Positions 50,651 through 61,600 of a stretch of DNA of 64,000 nucleotides are shown piece by piece. Below the pieces are notes generated by a model. That model did not search any database. It was not told the origin of the DNA and was given only the letters and a program-made list of their open reading frames with translations. The translations under genes and the position numbers were made by a program. Each line of letters opens with the position of its first letter. Positions within the stretch are counted from its first letter, which is position 1. The DNA comes from Pipra filicauda (lineage: Eukaryota > Chordata > Aves > Passeriformes > Pipridae): assembly GCF_003945595.2 (NCBI RefSeq), contig NW_024104347.1, positions 310,001 to 374,000 of the forward strand. The letters are read 5' to 3'.

Positions 50651-53600
50651 CTGTAAAAAGATGGCAAGATCACTTATCTTTACATAAGCTGTCAGCTCCC
50701 CGGTGATGAGCACCATGTTAGCATGCTCTGTCAAAAAAGTCCAGCAACAGAAAGCTGTTAACAAAGAAATGGTCCATGCCCTGAAAGAATTTTAAAGCCT
50801 ATGAGGTTGTCATGTTAGTAATTCACTTCCATAGCTATGGAATGGAATTTCCCAAAGGTTGAATGCTTCAGAAGTGCAGATCTCCAAGTCTTTCATGGCA
50901 GATAGACTCCTTGGTGGTACTACAGATTAAAAGTACATGAAAATGCAGATATTTGAGCAAACAGACAGCTATTTATATAACTGCTATGGAACTATTTCAA
51001 ATAAACATCAAAATGGAGAAAAAACCTACCAGACTAAATAGCTATATTAAGTCTACTGGATTTTGTGGACTCCTGAAGACAAAGGGCCCCAGAGAAAACT
51101 TTATGAAATTAAATAGATTCACCTTGTGGACTTCAGGTACCTTTTTTTGTTACGTTCTGAATCTATAAATTTCAACTATAGAATTAATGAATGAACATAC
51201 CAAATACAAACAGAACTCATTAGCTTCTACATGCACCTACATATTTCAAATATTTCAAATGTTCAGTTTCACATACTATATGAAAAAAATACATTTGCTC
51301 AAAATATTCATTAACCCAGATGATCTTTTGATTGGATGGAATTAAATGTATATTTGAACAAGTTTTATGCAGTTCATGGTTTAGACATGAACATTTGCCT
51401 GGTTTCAGCACAGAAGCTGCTCGGAAATACAAAGAAGATTATGTCTCCATCAAAAAATGCCTCTTTTCTGCTATGCTCTTTTATCAATATCACCTGTGCA
51501 ATGTCTCCTGCTCCACTCATCATTCTGACACAAAAAGATTTTCCTAGCTGCTTTGCAGTGGTATTTCTATTCTGCAAGACCCAGCTGACAGAGACTTTAA
51601 AAGTGCATTTACTACCAGAAAACTGGTAGAGATCAGCACAGATTTCTGCCATTAGTCTGTTTCCGCAGTTTGCTCAGGGTCTGATCCACCCACCTCACTG
51701 ACAAAAGCATGGGTTTTACTACTTTTTCTTCTGTTGAGTCTGTCAGGCCATAAAGAGGTAGAAATGTGAGATTTCACTTTCTTGCCTATTTTATCTTTAG
51801 ATATATCATAGGCTGATTTTAGCTAGTCAATAATTTATCACTACATAAAAGATTAGAAATAGTAGAAAGCAAAAATTATACATTAAGATGCCTGCTGCAA
51901 CTTTAAAAGTAGACACAGATGGCTGAAGATGGCATGCACAATGTACATTTCCAGCTTAGGAGAACCAGTGTACAAGCAAAACAATCATAGGTTCATTATT
52001 TGCAATAGGGAATCAAGAGGACATCTAGAATCTTAGATTTTATATGGAAATATCTACGCAGTAGGTATTGCAGAAGGGTGGTAGTAGTCTAGAGCAGGAA
52101 GACAATGGCTTACTGAGTTGTATTTTCCCAAAACTCCTTTTTTTCCAAGCTGGGTTTTTGTTTGTTTGTTGTTTTTTTCCACTTTTATCCGAATGACGGA
52201 CAAAAGCACTTCATGGCTATTTCCCCAACTCAAACTTTCATCTTCCATGTTGATGCATTTATCAGTCAGAACACTTAAAATCAGTACAAAACTGCTTCAA
52301 AAAAACATCACAAGCCCAACAAACTTCAGCTTCTGGGAGGAGAAAACTTTTCTTTCTACAATTTTCAAACATTCCAAAAAGTGCATTTTAAGAGAGGCTG
52401 AGTCTGGCAGACACACAAATGTCCACCTGTATATCCATGCATCCATCCCCCAACCCACCATGAATATCTAAGCCAGTCCTTTTATGCATTTGAAACTACA
52501 TTCATTTTGGCCATAAAGTACATGTTCTGGGGAACACCACTTGATACTTAGCTGTGTCATGAGGCACATTTCCTTGGGAAAGCTGTTGGGAACCACATGA
52601 AGCACCAGTCAACAGAAAATCCTACAGCACCAGTTTCACAATGCCTTTTGTAAGCAGAACTTCAGTATAGAGCTGAACACACACTCTTGGCTCTCATGTT
52701 ATAGCACAGGTAGGGTGCATTTGGATAAATACCTGACAAGCAGAGAGAGTACCCATCTACCTTATTCCAGCAATTAAAATACTAGTACTCATTTCACTGG
52801 TATTTACAATGTTTAAATAAAAGCAGGATACTTTTTTAATGCTTTTTTATAAAAAGGCTGACCTACTGTTGCTTGAATAGTGCTTTCCTTCCACATCTTA
52901 TATTTCCCATTCTACATCTCAAATTTTATAGAAACTAAATATAGTGAGAGCATGAGAAATCTCATCACGTTTAGTATGGATAACTTATTTTGTCTCTTAT
53001 GATTACTACTAGTTCTATATGCAACCAGAAAAGTGATCTCTCCATCACTTCTTACTTTTTCTCCACGTCAAACCTATAAACCCAGCTATTTTTAGCTGTT
53101 TGTTTTAAAAGTTTCTGGATCCCAGGATAACTAGGGCTTGATCTTCAGCTCTGTTAAGTCAAATAACTGGAGCTGATAATAGCTGAGGATCCACAAGACA
53201 GTTCTGGTATGAGAGACAATACATTATCTTCAGTTATTCTTCAAATTCAAAAGAAATGTCAGACACCTTGTTCCCTTTCTCCTTTCTCCCTCCCCCTAAA
53301 ATCATCTTTTTCTTAACATGATGAATGTTTGTGGTTGCAATATTAACTTATTGAGAGTGGGTATGGAATGAGATACAAAGCTAAATTATCTAAAATGCTA
53401 TAGTGAATAATTCAGAAGTATGCAAACACTCCCACCTACAACATAATTTATTAAATATACAGAACACAGTTCTTCAGGCATATTTGTTGCATCTGTTTAG
53501 TATAAAATCTATGGTACTTTTCTCTTTATAAAAAGCAAAGAGTACAAATACAAATGGAACAGATTTGTTACGTCAATTTTTTCAGATAATTTTTTATTTT

Positions 53601-55250
53601 TTCCACTAGGTTGAGTAATAACTATGCATCTTTCAGCTTCAGCATCTGAGCAGTATTAACTGCTTACGCTCTTATGCCGTACATGTTAATATACCAAAAG
53701 AATCAGCAATTTGTTAACCAACATAATAGGATACTGTGGAAACAAATATTCATGCTTTCGGACAAGATAGAAACCCAAAATTAAAAAAAAAAATTAAAAA
53801 TCATGTGGCATGTTTCACAAGATGACAGCTATTCTGGCTAAATCCCAGTGCAGTAATTATTTCAGAGAACCTAGCATTCTCATGCAGTCCTAGCTGTGTA
53901 AAGCTTTCTTCTCTGTCCTGAATGGCTTCACTGTCCTACTTTTGGCAATCTATGAGGGATGTATAGATTTCAGTTGTAAGAACATGTCCTCACACCGAGA
54001 TGCCTAATCACAGAAATGGTGTACTGTCCGTAACTGCTAATGGAATAAGTACTGTTCGTTCCTTATATTATTCCTAACAACAGGATCTTCCATGTGAATA
54101 CGCCGAAGCACAGAAACCATTTATTTTCCTGCATTCCTAGGCCATTAACATACAAACTTATTTCTGTCTTGACAAATATTGACAGCTTATCACAGGTTTT
54201 GCACCAGTGCGATGTGCAGCCATGTAAATCAGTTGCCAAATCATGCTAGTTTGTCCTGAGTAGGTGCTAGACCCATTAATAGCTGTTTTCCCAATACCAA
54301 AGCAGCTCAGGGGAAACCCTATTCTGAATGCCTAACTTCTGTAGGTTGACATAACAAAAACACATCAGAAGTTTCCAGGGAAGAATCAGGACTGTAAAAG
54401 AACTGATTATAGAAAAACTTCAGAACATATGAAGACTCCAATTTAAATGGTGTCATTCTAAATTGAACCCTCTCAAAAGTGGTCGTGTTTTTTTCTGCAG
54501 AAAAAGGAACAATCCGTCTTCCAAGATAACACCAGGGACAGCAATCTCTTTCTCCTGTCTTCAATTACTTGCTTACTCATTTTCTAATTCATTTTAAATC
54601 TAAACCATGGTTCTGTGGGCTAGGAAGGAAAGCAATCACCTACCTGGTTCTACAGCACCTATGCAAAAACTTTCCCTGGATCAAATGAAGAAATCATAGT
54701 ACGTACATGGATGTTTGTTCCTAAGAACTCAGGACCAGGAGAGTGGGAACTTTCTGAGTTATATTCACAGTGAATTATGAATTGATACACTTAGGTTGCA
54801 AGTATCAACAAGCATACAACATCACCATTTATCCCTTCCCTAAATAAACCTGAAGCTTTACATGCAAAATGTTCCCATCTGTTCGTTTACACAAGAATTA
54901 CAAATAAGAAAAAATGCTACATTAAAAAAACACAACAACATTTCTGCAGAGGTAGTCAGTTAAAACTCTTAATGAGGAAATAATTTTGTCCTTTTATTTA
55001 ACAATGCTATATTCAAAGAGATGATGATGGTGCACACGACTTCCACCATCCCATTTAATGAGATAAAAGACTGACTCGGGAATTTTCAACCTTTATGTAT
55101 TCAATGAAAGTAAGAACTAACAGATTTGTTTTTCTTTTGATAGCTCTTTAAATATGAAATTGGGCTTTTTTTTCTCAAAGCCTATTTTTTTAATTTTCCA
55201 ACAGAACTCTATGATAGAATGAAAATGTATCTGAAGGATCCCTGAATTAC

Positions 55251-55272
55251 TAAATAAATAAATAAATAAATA
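55251..55272. repeat. (TAAA)n microsatellite
   Basis: Five TAAA units in a row, followed by TA. Confidence 0.95.
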
Positions 55273-56093
55273 ACCTGCCTGTCTAACGCAAGTGAGAAGT
55301 ATCAAAAGCTCAGCAACTGCTGTATCTTTGAAAGAATACGCAGGAAGTAATTTAAGATACTTTCAGTGCAAGTCATTTAAATCACATTCCTACCACACAT
55401 AAAGAACTTCAGTATATTTCTACTGGATATAGTTTTCATGAAGACTTACAAACAATATTTTCATACAATGATGGTAGTTTTTCCTTTAACTAACACATTT
55501 TTAGCTCTTCTCAACTTTGTGTTGAGGCAAATATTTGGCCATTTCTACCAGCTTAAGTTTTGATATTTTTGTTGTTGTTTTTGTGACATTTTTGCAATAC
55601 ATATTATGAGACTACAAATGTTACCTTCTAATAATAAAACTCATTCCAATTTATGTAACATGTTAAGCAATAGACTTTCAGGATCAAGTCTGACCTCACC
55701 AATATAAAACCAACCTTCTTAATATCAAAGACATTGTATGTACAATCTGCGCATACTTTGCCCTATGAAAGTTTTAAAAAAATATTATTTGACTACTGTA
55801 TTCCCTTAATTCATTGAGCTACTGTGTAATCTAATGTAAAGCACCACAGAGTTCTATGTAAGTCGCCACCAGAAATCTGTCCCCGTCACAAAAGGATGCT
55901 ATGGTGGTCAAAATTGCAAAAATCTAAATGTTAGTGTAGTGCAATTAAATCAGCTAAAACCACCAGATAGAACATAAGTGCATGTCAAAAGACAAGCACT
56001 ACATATTTTCAGTCATGAATAAATCACACGTTATAAAGCAAGACAAAGAGCTCTTGCATAATTCTTTGTATTTTGCACACGCCTGTATTAGGG

Positions 56094-56122
56094 ATACCTA
56101 TATTACACATACCTATATTACA
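56094..56122. repeat. Short tandem duplication, 15-bp period
   Basis: ATACCTATATTACA occurs at 56094-56107 and again at 56109-56122. Confidence 0.95.
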
Positions 56123-57943
56123 TTCAGCTAATGCTTTGAATTCCAAAATCTTAAGCCCAAGGGACTGCCATTATTTTGAAAGCCTAGAAGAATACAAAAT
56201 GAGTGCTATAACTTAGAGTGACCACGTCTTGTCCAATGCATGACAACGATGAGCCACCTCTCAGGCTTTAGTTTAGTTAACAAGGGCAGACTTTAGAGTT
56301 AGATACATATTTAGCACTTCACAGATTGCTGACTTATTACTGAAGTAATGCTTTCTGGGCAAATCTAGTTATCAAGCAGTAACAGGTCTCTTTCAGGCAT
56401 ATTTAGAATGAATCAATGGGACATGGCCTTTTCAATTACATTTTTTTAGCGTGGAAAATTACTTCCAGATATCTCCCCATATCCACTGAGTTTACAGAAT
56501 AACTGAGTAAGCTGTCAAATATCCACTTGCACATATAGCTAGACTGGGTCAAGAAATTAAAAGTCATACTACTTTATTATTATTCCAGATATTTAACAGC
56601 CAGATCCTGCCAGATTTCCTGTCATACACTTTTGGGCAAAGTCAGTCCACTTTAAATTGCTGCTGGATGAGACATGAGTTAAGCCAGACGGTTTTCACTG
56701 CAGGGAACTAGGGACCTTTCCCATGAGACTTTCTAGAGGCCCAGCTGAAAGCATATGAGGCAGGTGTCCCTCCAGCCAGTGCTGCTGGAGAGCAACCAAG
56801 GGCTACAGCTTTTCAGATAACTCCAGTTCTTACAAAATCATGCTGGAATATATTACCCACATCCTGGCCAGCAAGATATTTTCATATTGTTTGAACTACA
56901 ACACTCATGAAATACACCAGGAAAAACTGGCATAGAGCATTCTCAACCTAAAAAGAGCTACTGTTATAAATATAGGCTTTTTTATGATTTCAGAATGTGC
57001 AGGAGATCAACTAGTTTAATTTTACCAGTGTCATTAAAGCAGCTTGCCTTCTCTACACATATAGGATCTAAGGCATGAATTCCCATCCTGCCCAGCAGGA
57101 GAATTATCAAGCTAGCAAGATGACAGTCATGTGAGAAAACAGTGTGAACAATGCTAGCAGGAAGAGCAAGCCAAAGAAATTAATCCATCTACACTACAAA
57201 TACACACAGATTAAATGTTTGCAACGAGACAGAAGTTATGCATGCCAGAAACAAAATCTGCCTGAGTAATTTTATTTCTGTGAGTCCTATCAGATGTGTC
57301 AATTAGTTAGACTTAGTGTTCCTAAGTCTAATTTTGCATGAAAAGCTTTTTTTGAATTTAGGTAAGCTTAATGCAAGTGAAGGAAGGTACACTGTGACTT
57401 CCACTCATTATTTAAGCATAATGGTATAATGGCTCCACAATTAAGGAGAAATTCAGAGCACTTCAACAGACATTTTTTATAAAACTTAAGGAAAAGATAA
57501 AAAATAGCTAACGACTGTGCAAAAATATATATTTTAGCATATGGACAAAACACTTGAGTTGCATTGACTATCAACAAGAAAAAAAATATATTTCTAGACC
57601 CTTTTTTTAAGTAAAAAGAAAAGTTCAAACCCAAGTTCTGCCAAATCTTGGGCTGCTTGAATCAGATTTTTCTAAGCATAAGATCACAGAGAGAGGATAT
57701 TTTTTATTGTTTTAGTTACACTCCAGGCAGTTCTATCTAAACTTAACTATTTTGACATAACATTTGCTTCTGTAATTTAAGGTGCATTAATTTAAACAAC
57801 TTTCAGTTGTGGTTTCTTTTATAGAAAAATTACTTAAATTATAAGCAATCAATTAAGATCAGGGTAAAAATAATCACTAGAACTTTCCTGAGGATGTGTA
57901 TCTACAGGGAACCCACATGTGAAGCAGCCCACTTAATTGATGC

Positions 57944-57948
57944 ATTTG
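57944..57948. repeat. Target-site duplication of the solo LTR, left copy
   Basis: ATTTG immediately before the LTR's TGTCC; identical to 58649-58653. Confidence 0.93.
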
Positions 57949-58049
57949 TGTCCTAGTTAGGACAGCTGGGACCAATTCATCACTGAATGGGTATAGCCCA
58001 AAACCGTGTATTCTATGGCCCTCCATGCCATTTCCCAGAAACCATTGTC

Positions 58050-58083
58050 GGGGGGGGGGGGGGGGGCGTGCCTGTGGGGGGGG
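58050..58083 (+). repeat. G-tracts in the LTR U3 (17 G, then 8 G)
   Basis: 17 consecutive G at 58050-58066 and 8 G at 58076-58083, separated by CGTGCCTGT. The run can form a G-quadruplex and is also a place where read length errors are common. Confidence 0.85.
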
Positions 58084-58093
58084 ATGTTCCTGT

Positions 58094-58225
58094 CCTCATA
58101 CCCTTTTATGGAATTCCCTGCTCTGAGCATCCTCATACCCTTTTATGGAATTCCCCGCTCTGAGGGAAGGATTGACCATTCCTTTTATGGAATTCCCCAC
58201 TCTGAGGGAAGGATTGACCACTCCT
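58094..58225 (+). repeat. Triplicated motif in the LTR U3 region
   Basis: Three tandem-like copies of CTTTTATGGAATTCC(C)...CTCTGAG, starting at about 58094, 58131 and 58181. Copies 1 and 2 share the leader CCTCATACCC; copies 2 and 3 share the trailer GGAAGGATTGACCA. Repeats at this place in an LTR often act as enhancers; that role is inferred. Confidence 0.9.
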
Positions 58226-58240
58226 GCCTGAACTGGAGAA

Positions 58241-58248
58241 TATATAAA
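58241..58248 (+). promoter_or_regulatory. LTR TATA box
   Basis: TATATAAA in the expected U3 position, downstream of the triplicated motif. Confidence 0.75.
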
Positions 58249-58568
58249 CCTGGAGTTTCAGAACTTTACTACCACTTGTGGGATCCAGAGGAAGACTGCA
58301 GCTCGCCGCTCTCAACCAACCTGCAGCTCACTGCTCTCAACAAGCCTGAGACCACCACCCTCAACTGGACTGCAATCACCACTTTTGACCAGACTGCAAC
58401 AGCTCTCCCACCAGCAGGTTTTTTTTCCCCTCTTCCTTTTCTTTGGACTCAAGGGGGGCCCCAAGAAACACCACTTTGTTCATGCCCCAGGGTGCTGGGT
58501 TATACATTTGGGTTTTGTGGGTTAAAACCAATTGTTTGTTTGTATAATTGTACTTACTGTATTATTTT

Positions 58569-58574
58569 AATAAA
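58569..58574 (+). promoter_or_regulatory. LTR polyadenylation signal
   Basis: AATAAA, about 75 bp before the LTR end, in the R/U5 part. It is followed by a T-containing stretch. Confidence 0.75.
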
Positions 58575-58648
58575 TTGTTATTCTGACTTATAATCTCTCC
58601 TTTGAGTTGAGTTCATTTCCCCCGCTGGTTAACTCTTAAACCAGCACA

Positions 58649-58653
58649 ATTTG
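58649..58653. repeat. Target-site duplication of the solo LTR, right copy
   Basis: ATTTG immediately after the LTR's CAGCACA. Confidence 0.93.
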
Positions 58654-61600
58654 CCTCTCCCTTATGTCATCCCTCAGAAGACTTGAATGAAATTCTGAAT
58701 GGGACCCTTCCTGCTGTAACAACTGTCATCTCCAGTAAAGGATATGATGCTTATGTACTATGGTAGGCACGGCACAACCACAGAACAAAAAGACTGACAC
58801 TTCATTTGTGCAGTGAATTTTACTGCCCTTGGAATTTCATTAATATCAATGACTGCGGTGGCTGAGGACATCCCTGCATCCTTACAATCTGTGCTGCTTT
58901 GAGAACAGTGAACTTTGCAAGGAACCTAAAGCCAATGCCAAATATCAGAAAGGTAAGTTGGGATAGATCTTGCTCTCCTTTTAGATACTTCTGTAAAAAG
59001 GTTTCACATTTTTCTTTTTCAAGCAAGCTAGCTAAAACAGCTCTCGTGCAAAACGAAAGGCTCAGGCTGCATTTAGTTCAAATAAAGAGTACAGAGAAGT
59101 CAGCCCTGTGTCTCAGAAAACCCCAGTTCAAAATGAATCAGCTATGTGAACCTACTGGCTGCCTGGCAGCCAGATAGAGCAGCTGTCCAAATTTAAAACA
59201 GAAAACTCCATCCCAGAGCTCCAGGAAAGAGAGCTGAAATGTCGCCTGTGGCTGGCCATACAGACTTGCAGAACTGGATAAAAAAGCCTGCTACCACTTT
59301 GGAACCTGTTGTTCACACACTGACACTTTGTTTATTACCTTGTGACCAAGTTAAGCTTCTAGTAACCACAGAGAACAAGCTGAAAACTGATCTACAGCAA
59401 AGGAACTGTCAACATATATGATATTTTAAATACCTCAGGATGGACATACCCATGTACAAAATTACTATCTCTGCAGTCAAATCTTCCCCCTGTTTGAGTA
59501 CAAACAGCCAAGCTTTGTAAAAGTCAAGGACAGGTTTGGAGTCAGGACCAACGTCTCCTAAAACCTGTGAGTCCATATTTCTATCTTAAGTCAACAATAT
59601 CCTGTGCCCATTCTATAGGATAACGTCATCTGTCCTCAATAGCAAGGTAATAAAAAAAAAAAAAAATCATTGGATCTATTCATTAGGAAATTTCAATTTT
59701 TCTTTTCCTCCCTCTACAAGAATGTGGAGCTCTTGTGACTCACTCTGCAAAATGCTGATAGGTTTTGTAACTAACACTGAATTTACAGTTTCCCAAAACT
59801 ACCATCATCAAGCAAGGGTTTGTCTGGAATCAGCTATCCAAGCCAAGCCTTGTGAAACAGATGAAGCTCACACTACAAAACAGATGTCATTATGGCTGAT
59901 CAGTTTTGTGAGGGCTGTTTCTTCATCTTATTTTTTTGTATGCAAATTCTGAGGCATGCAGAGTACATAATATCCAGAGAAAGATGTCCAAGATCCATCT
60001 CTAGGGGACAGAGTCAGAATACAATTCTTCTGTTACGATACACTTGAAGCAAACTACTCAGCCCAGTTACATTCAAATCTATGGAGCTTGCCTGCCCCCA
60101 CGAGTTTATAACTGGGATGCATACAGTAAATGAGCAGCAAACAAGAAAACAATTGGATAAACAACACACAGTATATAAAAAACATGCCATAAATTCAATG
60201 TTCCATTGCACCTAGTTTTAAATTAGTACATTTCCATTTGTATGTGGATTTTCTTCAATAGAAGCATGCTTTTTCAAATCACATTGAGTTTAAGGTTTTT
60301 ATTTTACTATTTCACAATTAAAAATACTGGAAAGGTATAAAAATACTTTAAAAAACTTTTCTTCTCTCTTTGCAAAACAATTTTCTTCATTAAGAAAATT
60401 ATTTAAAGGATGATTCCTTCAATGGATATTTATAACAAGCACAAAATCATCCAATAAAGTATTAAAAAATCAAAACAGAAGGATTGATGCTACACAGTCA
60501 GTTCATTCACACTCATCAACATATAACTACAGTTATTTCATTCTGGTTAGTTTTAACTTCATTCTTAAAGTGATACTGAAAGGTCAAAGAAGCTTGGTGG
60601 CTCATCAAGATGTGATTATTTTTTCTTTCTTTTAAATCTGTTCTTCTCTGGAAGGACTACAGCTAAGAGGAATTCGGCTACATATGGTTTAAGGCTCGTT
60701 GATCCATTTTAACAATGATCAAGTTGTCAGATGCCCATAGCTCCTGACAAATAAACCTGGGAAATCGCATGCAGCTGCATGGTAAACAAGAACCCCAGCT
60801 TTAACATATGGATTTGCTGGCCCCTGTTATCGATCACTGCAAAGATGCATCTGACCCAGGAACCTCATTCTGTACAGTTATCAACTCAGATCAACAGTGC
60901 CAAGTTTATGTAACATTAGTAGGTTCTCTACCACACACATATCATCCACTGCGCGTGCCACAAGGTCTGGCTTTCCTGGTTACAATGTACCCATTTTGGT
61001 TAATAAAAAAAAGTTCCTCAGGTTTTCTCCCAGCCATTTAAAACCTCACGCCTCCAAAGAGCAATAATTCTCTTGCATTCCTCTGTTAGCACTCAGGATT
61101 AGCAGACTACAGTCTGGTGACAAAGAAAAAACGCATTGTCTTTGGATTTACCAATAAATTTACAGTTTTCATCACCTAATTTTTTTTTTTTCATTCTTGA
61201 GTATTTATTCCACACTGCAATCTGGAGTCACACGACAGCATCTCCCCTGTGGCCAGAGGAGGTCACCTCTCTCCCTCAGGAGGTTACACCCCACTCACAT
61301 GTAGGGCAACCAGGCTGTTTCCCTGCTTGTGCCTAACAGGCACCTACCCACGCTTCCTTGCACTGCTCAAAGTGGTACAGGGGCTTAACAAAGAGATCTG
61401 CAAATCAAACGCTAACCCTGGGGGCCACCTTCCTCTAAGTTATACCAGAGGAGATATCTCCCACCACTACACATCGACTGGAACATCTCAGCAAATCTAA
61501 ATGTCAGTGTGGAGAGCTGAGTTTCAGTTGCAAACCTCAGCATGCAGCGCTCCATTCTACGTGCAGCAATACTTTTTCCAGCGCAGCCCTGTTTTTCCCA

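Larger units (their letters stand above)
50651..57948. other. Intronic sequence with only simple repeats
   Basis: No exon or transposon is recognised. Simple repeats are a (TAAA)n run at 55251-55272 and a 15-bp-period duplication at 56094-56122. The target duplication of the LTR ends this stretch at 57944-57948. Confidence 0.6.
57949..58648 (+). mobile_element. Solo LTR of an endogenous retrovirus (ERVL/class III-like by its 5-bp duplication)
   Basis: The 700-bp element starts TGTCCTAGTTAGGACAGC, ends TTAAACCAGCACA, and is flanked by perfect 5-bp direct repeats ATTTG (57944-57948 and 58649-58653). Terminal TGT...ACA inverted ends, a TATA box TATATAAA (58241-58248) and a polyadenylation signal AATAAA (58569-58574) give the plus orientation and a U3-R-U5 layout, with transcription expected to begin near 58270. 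U3 contains a three-fold motif (58094-58225) and a 17-G run. There is no internal proviral sequence on either side, so this is a recombination-derived solo LTR. A 5-bp duplication fits class III (ERVL-like) elements but does not exclude others. The 195-codon open frame at 58006-58593 lies within the LTR and is not a gene. It lies antisense to ELMO1. Confidence 0.93.

Noticed and set aside
50498..50764. 88-codon ORF taken as one coding unit
   Set aside because: Only its middle 35 codons (50546-50650) match ELMO1; both sides lie beyond canonical splice sites.
58006..58593. 195-codon plus-strand ORF with a glycine run
   Set aside because: It lies wholly inside the solo LTR and its glycines come from the G homopolymer; LTRs of this kind do not code here.
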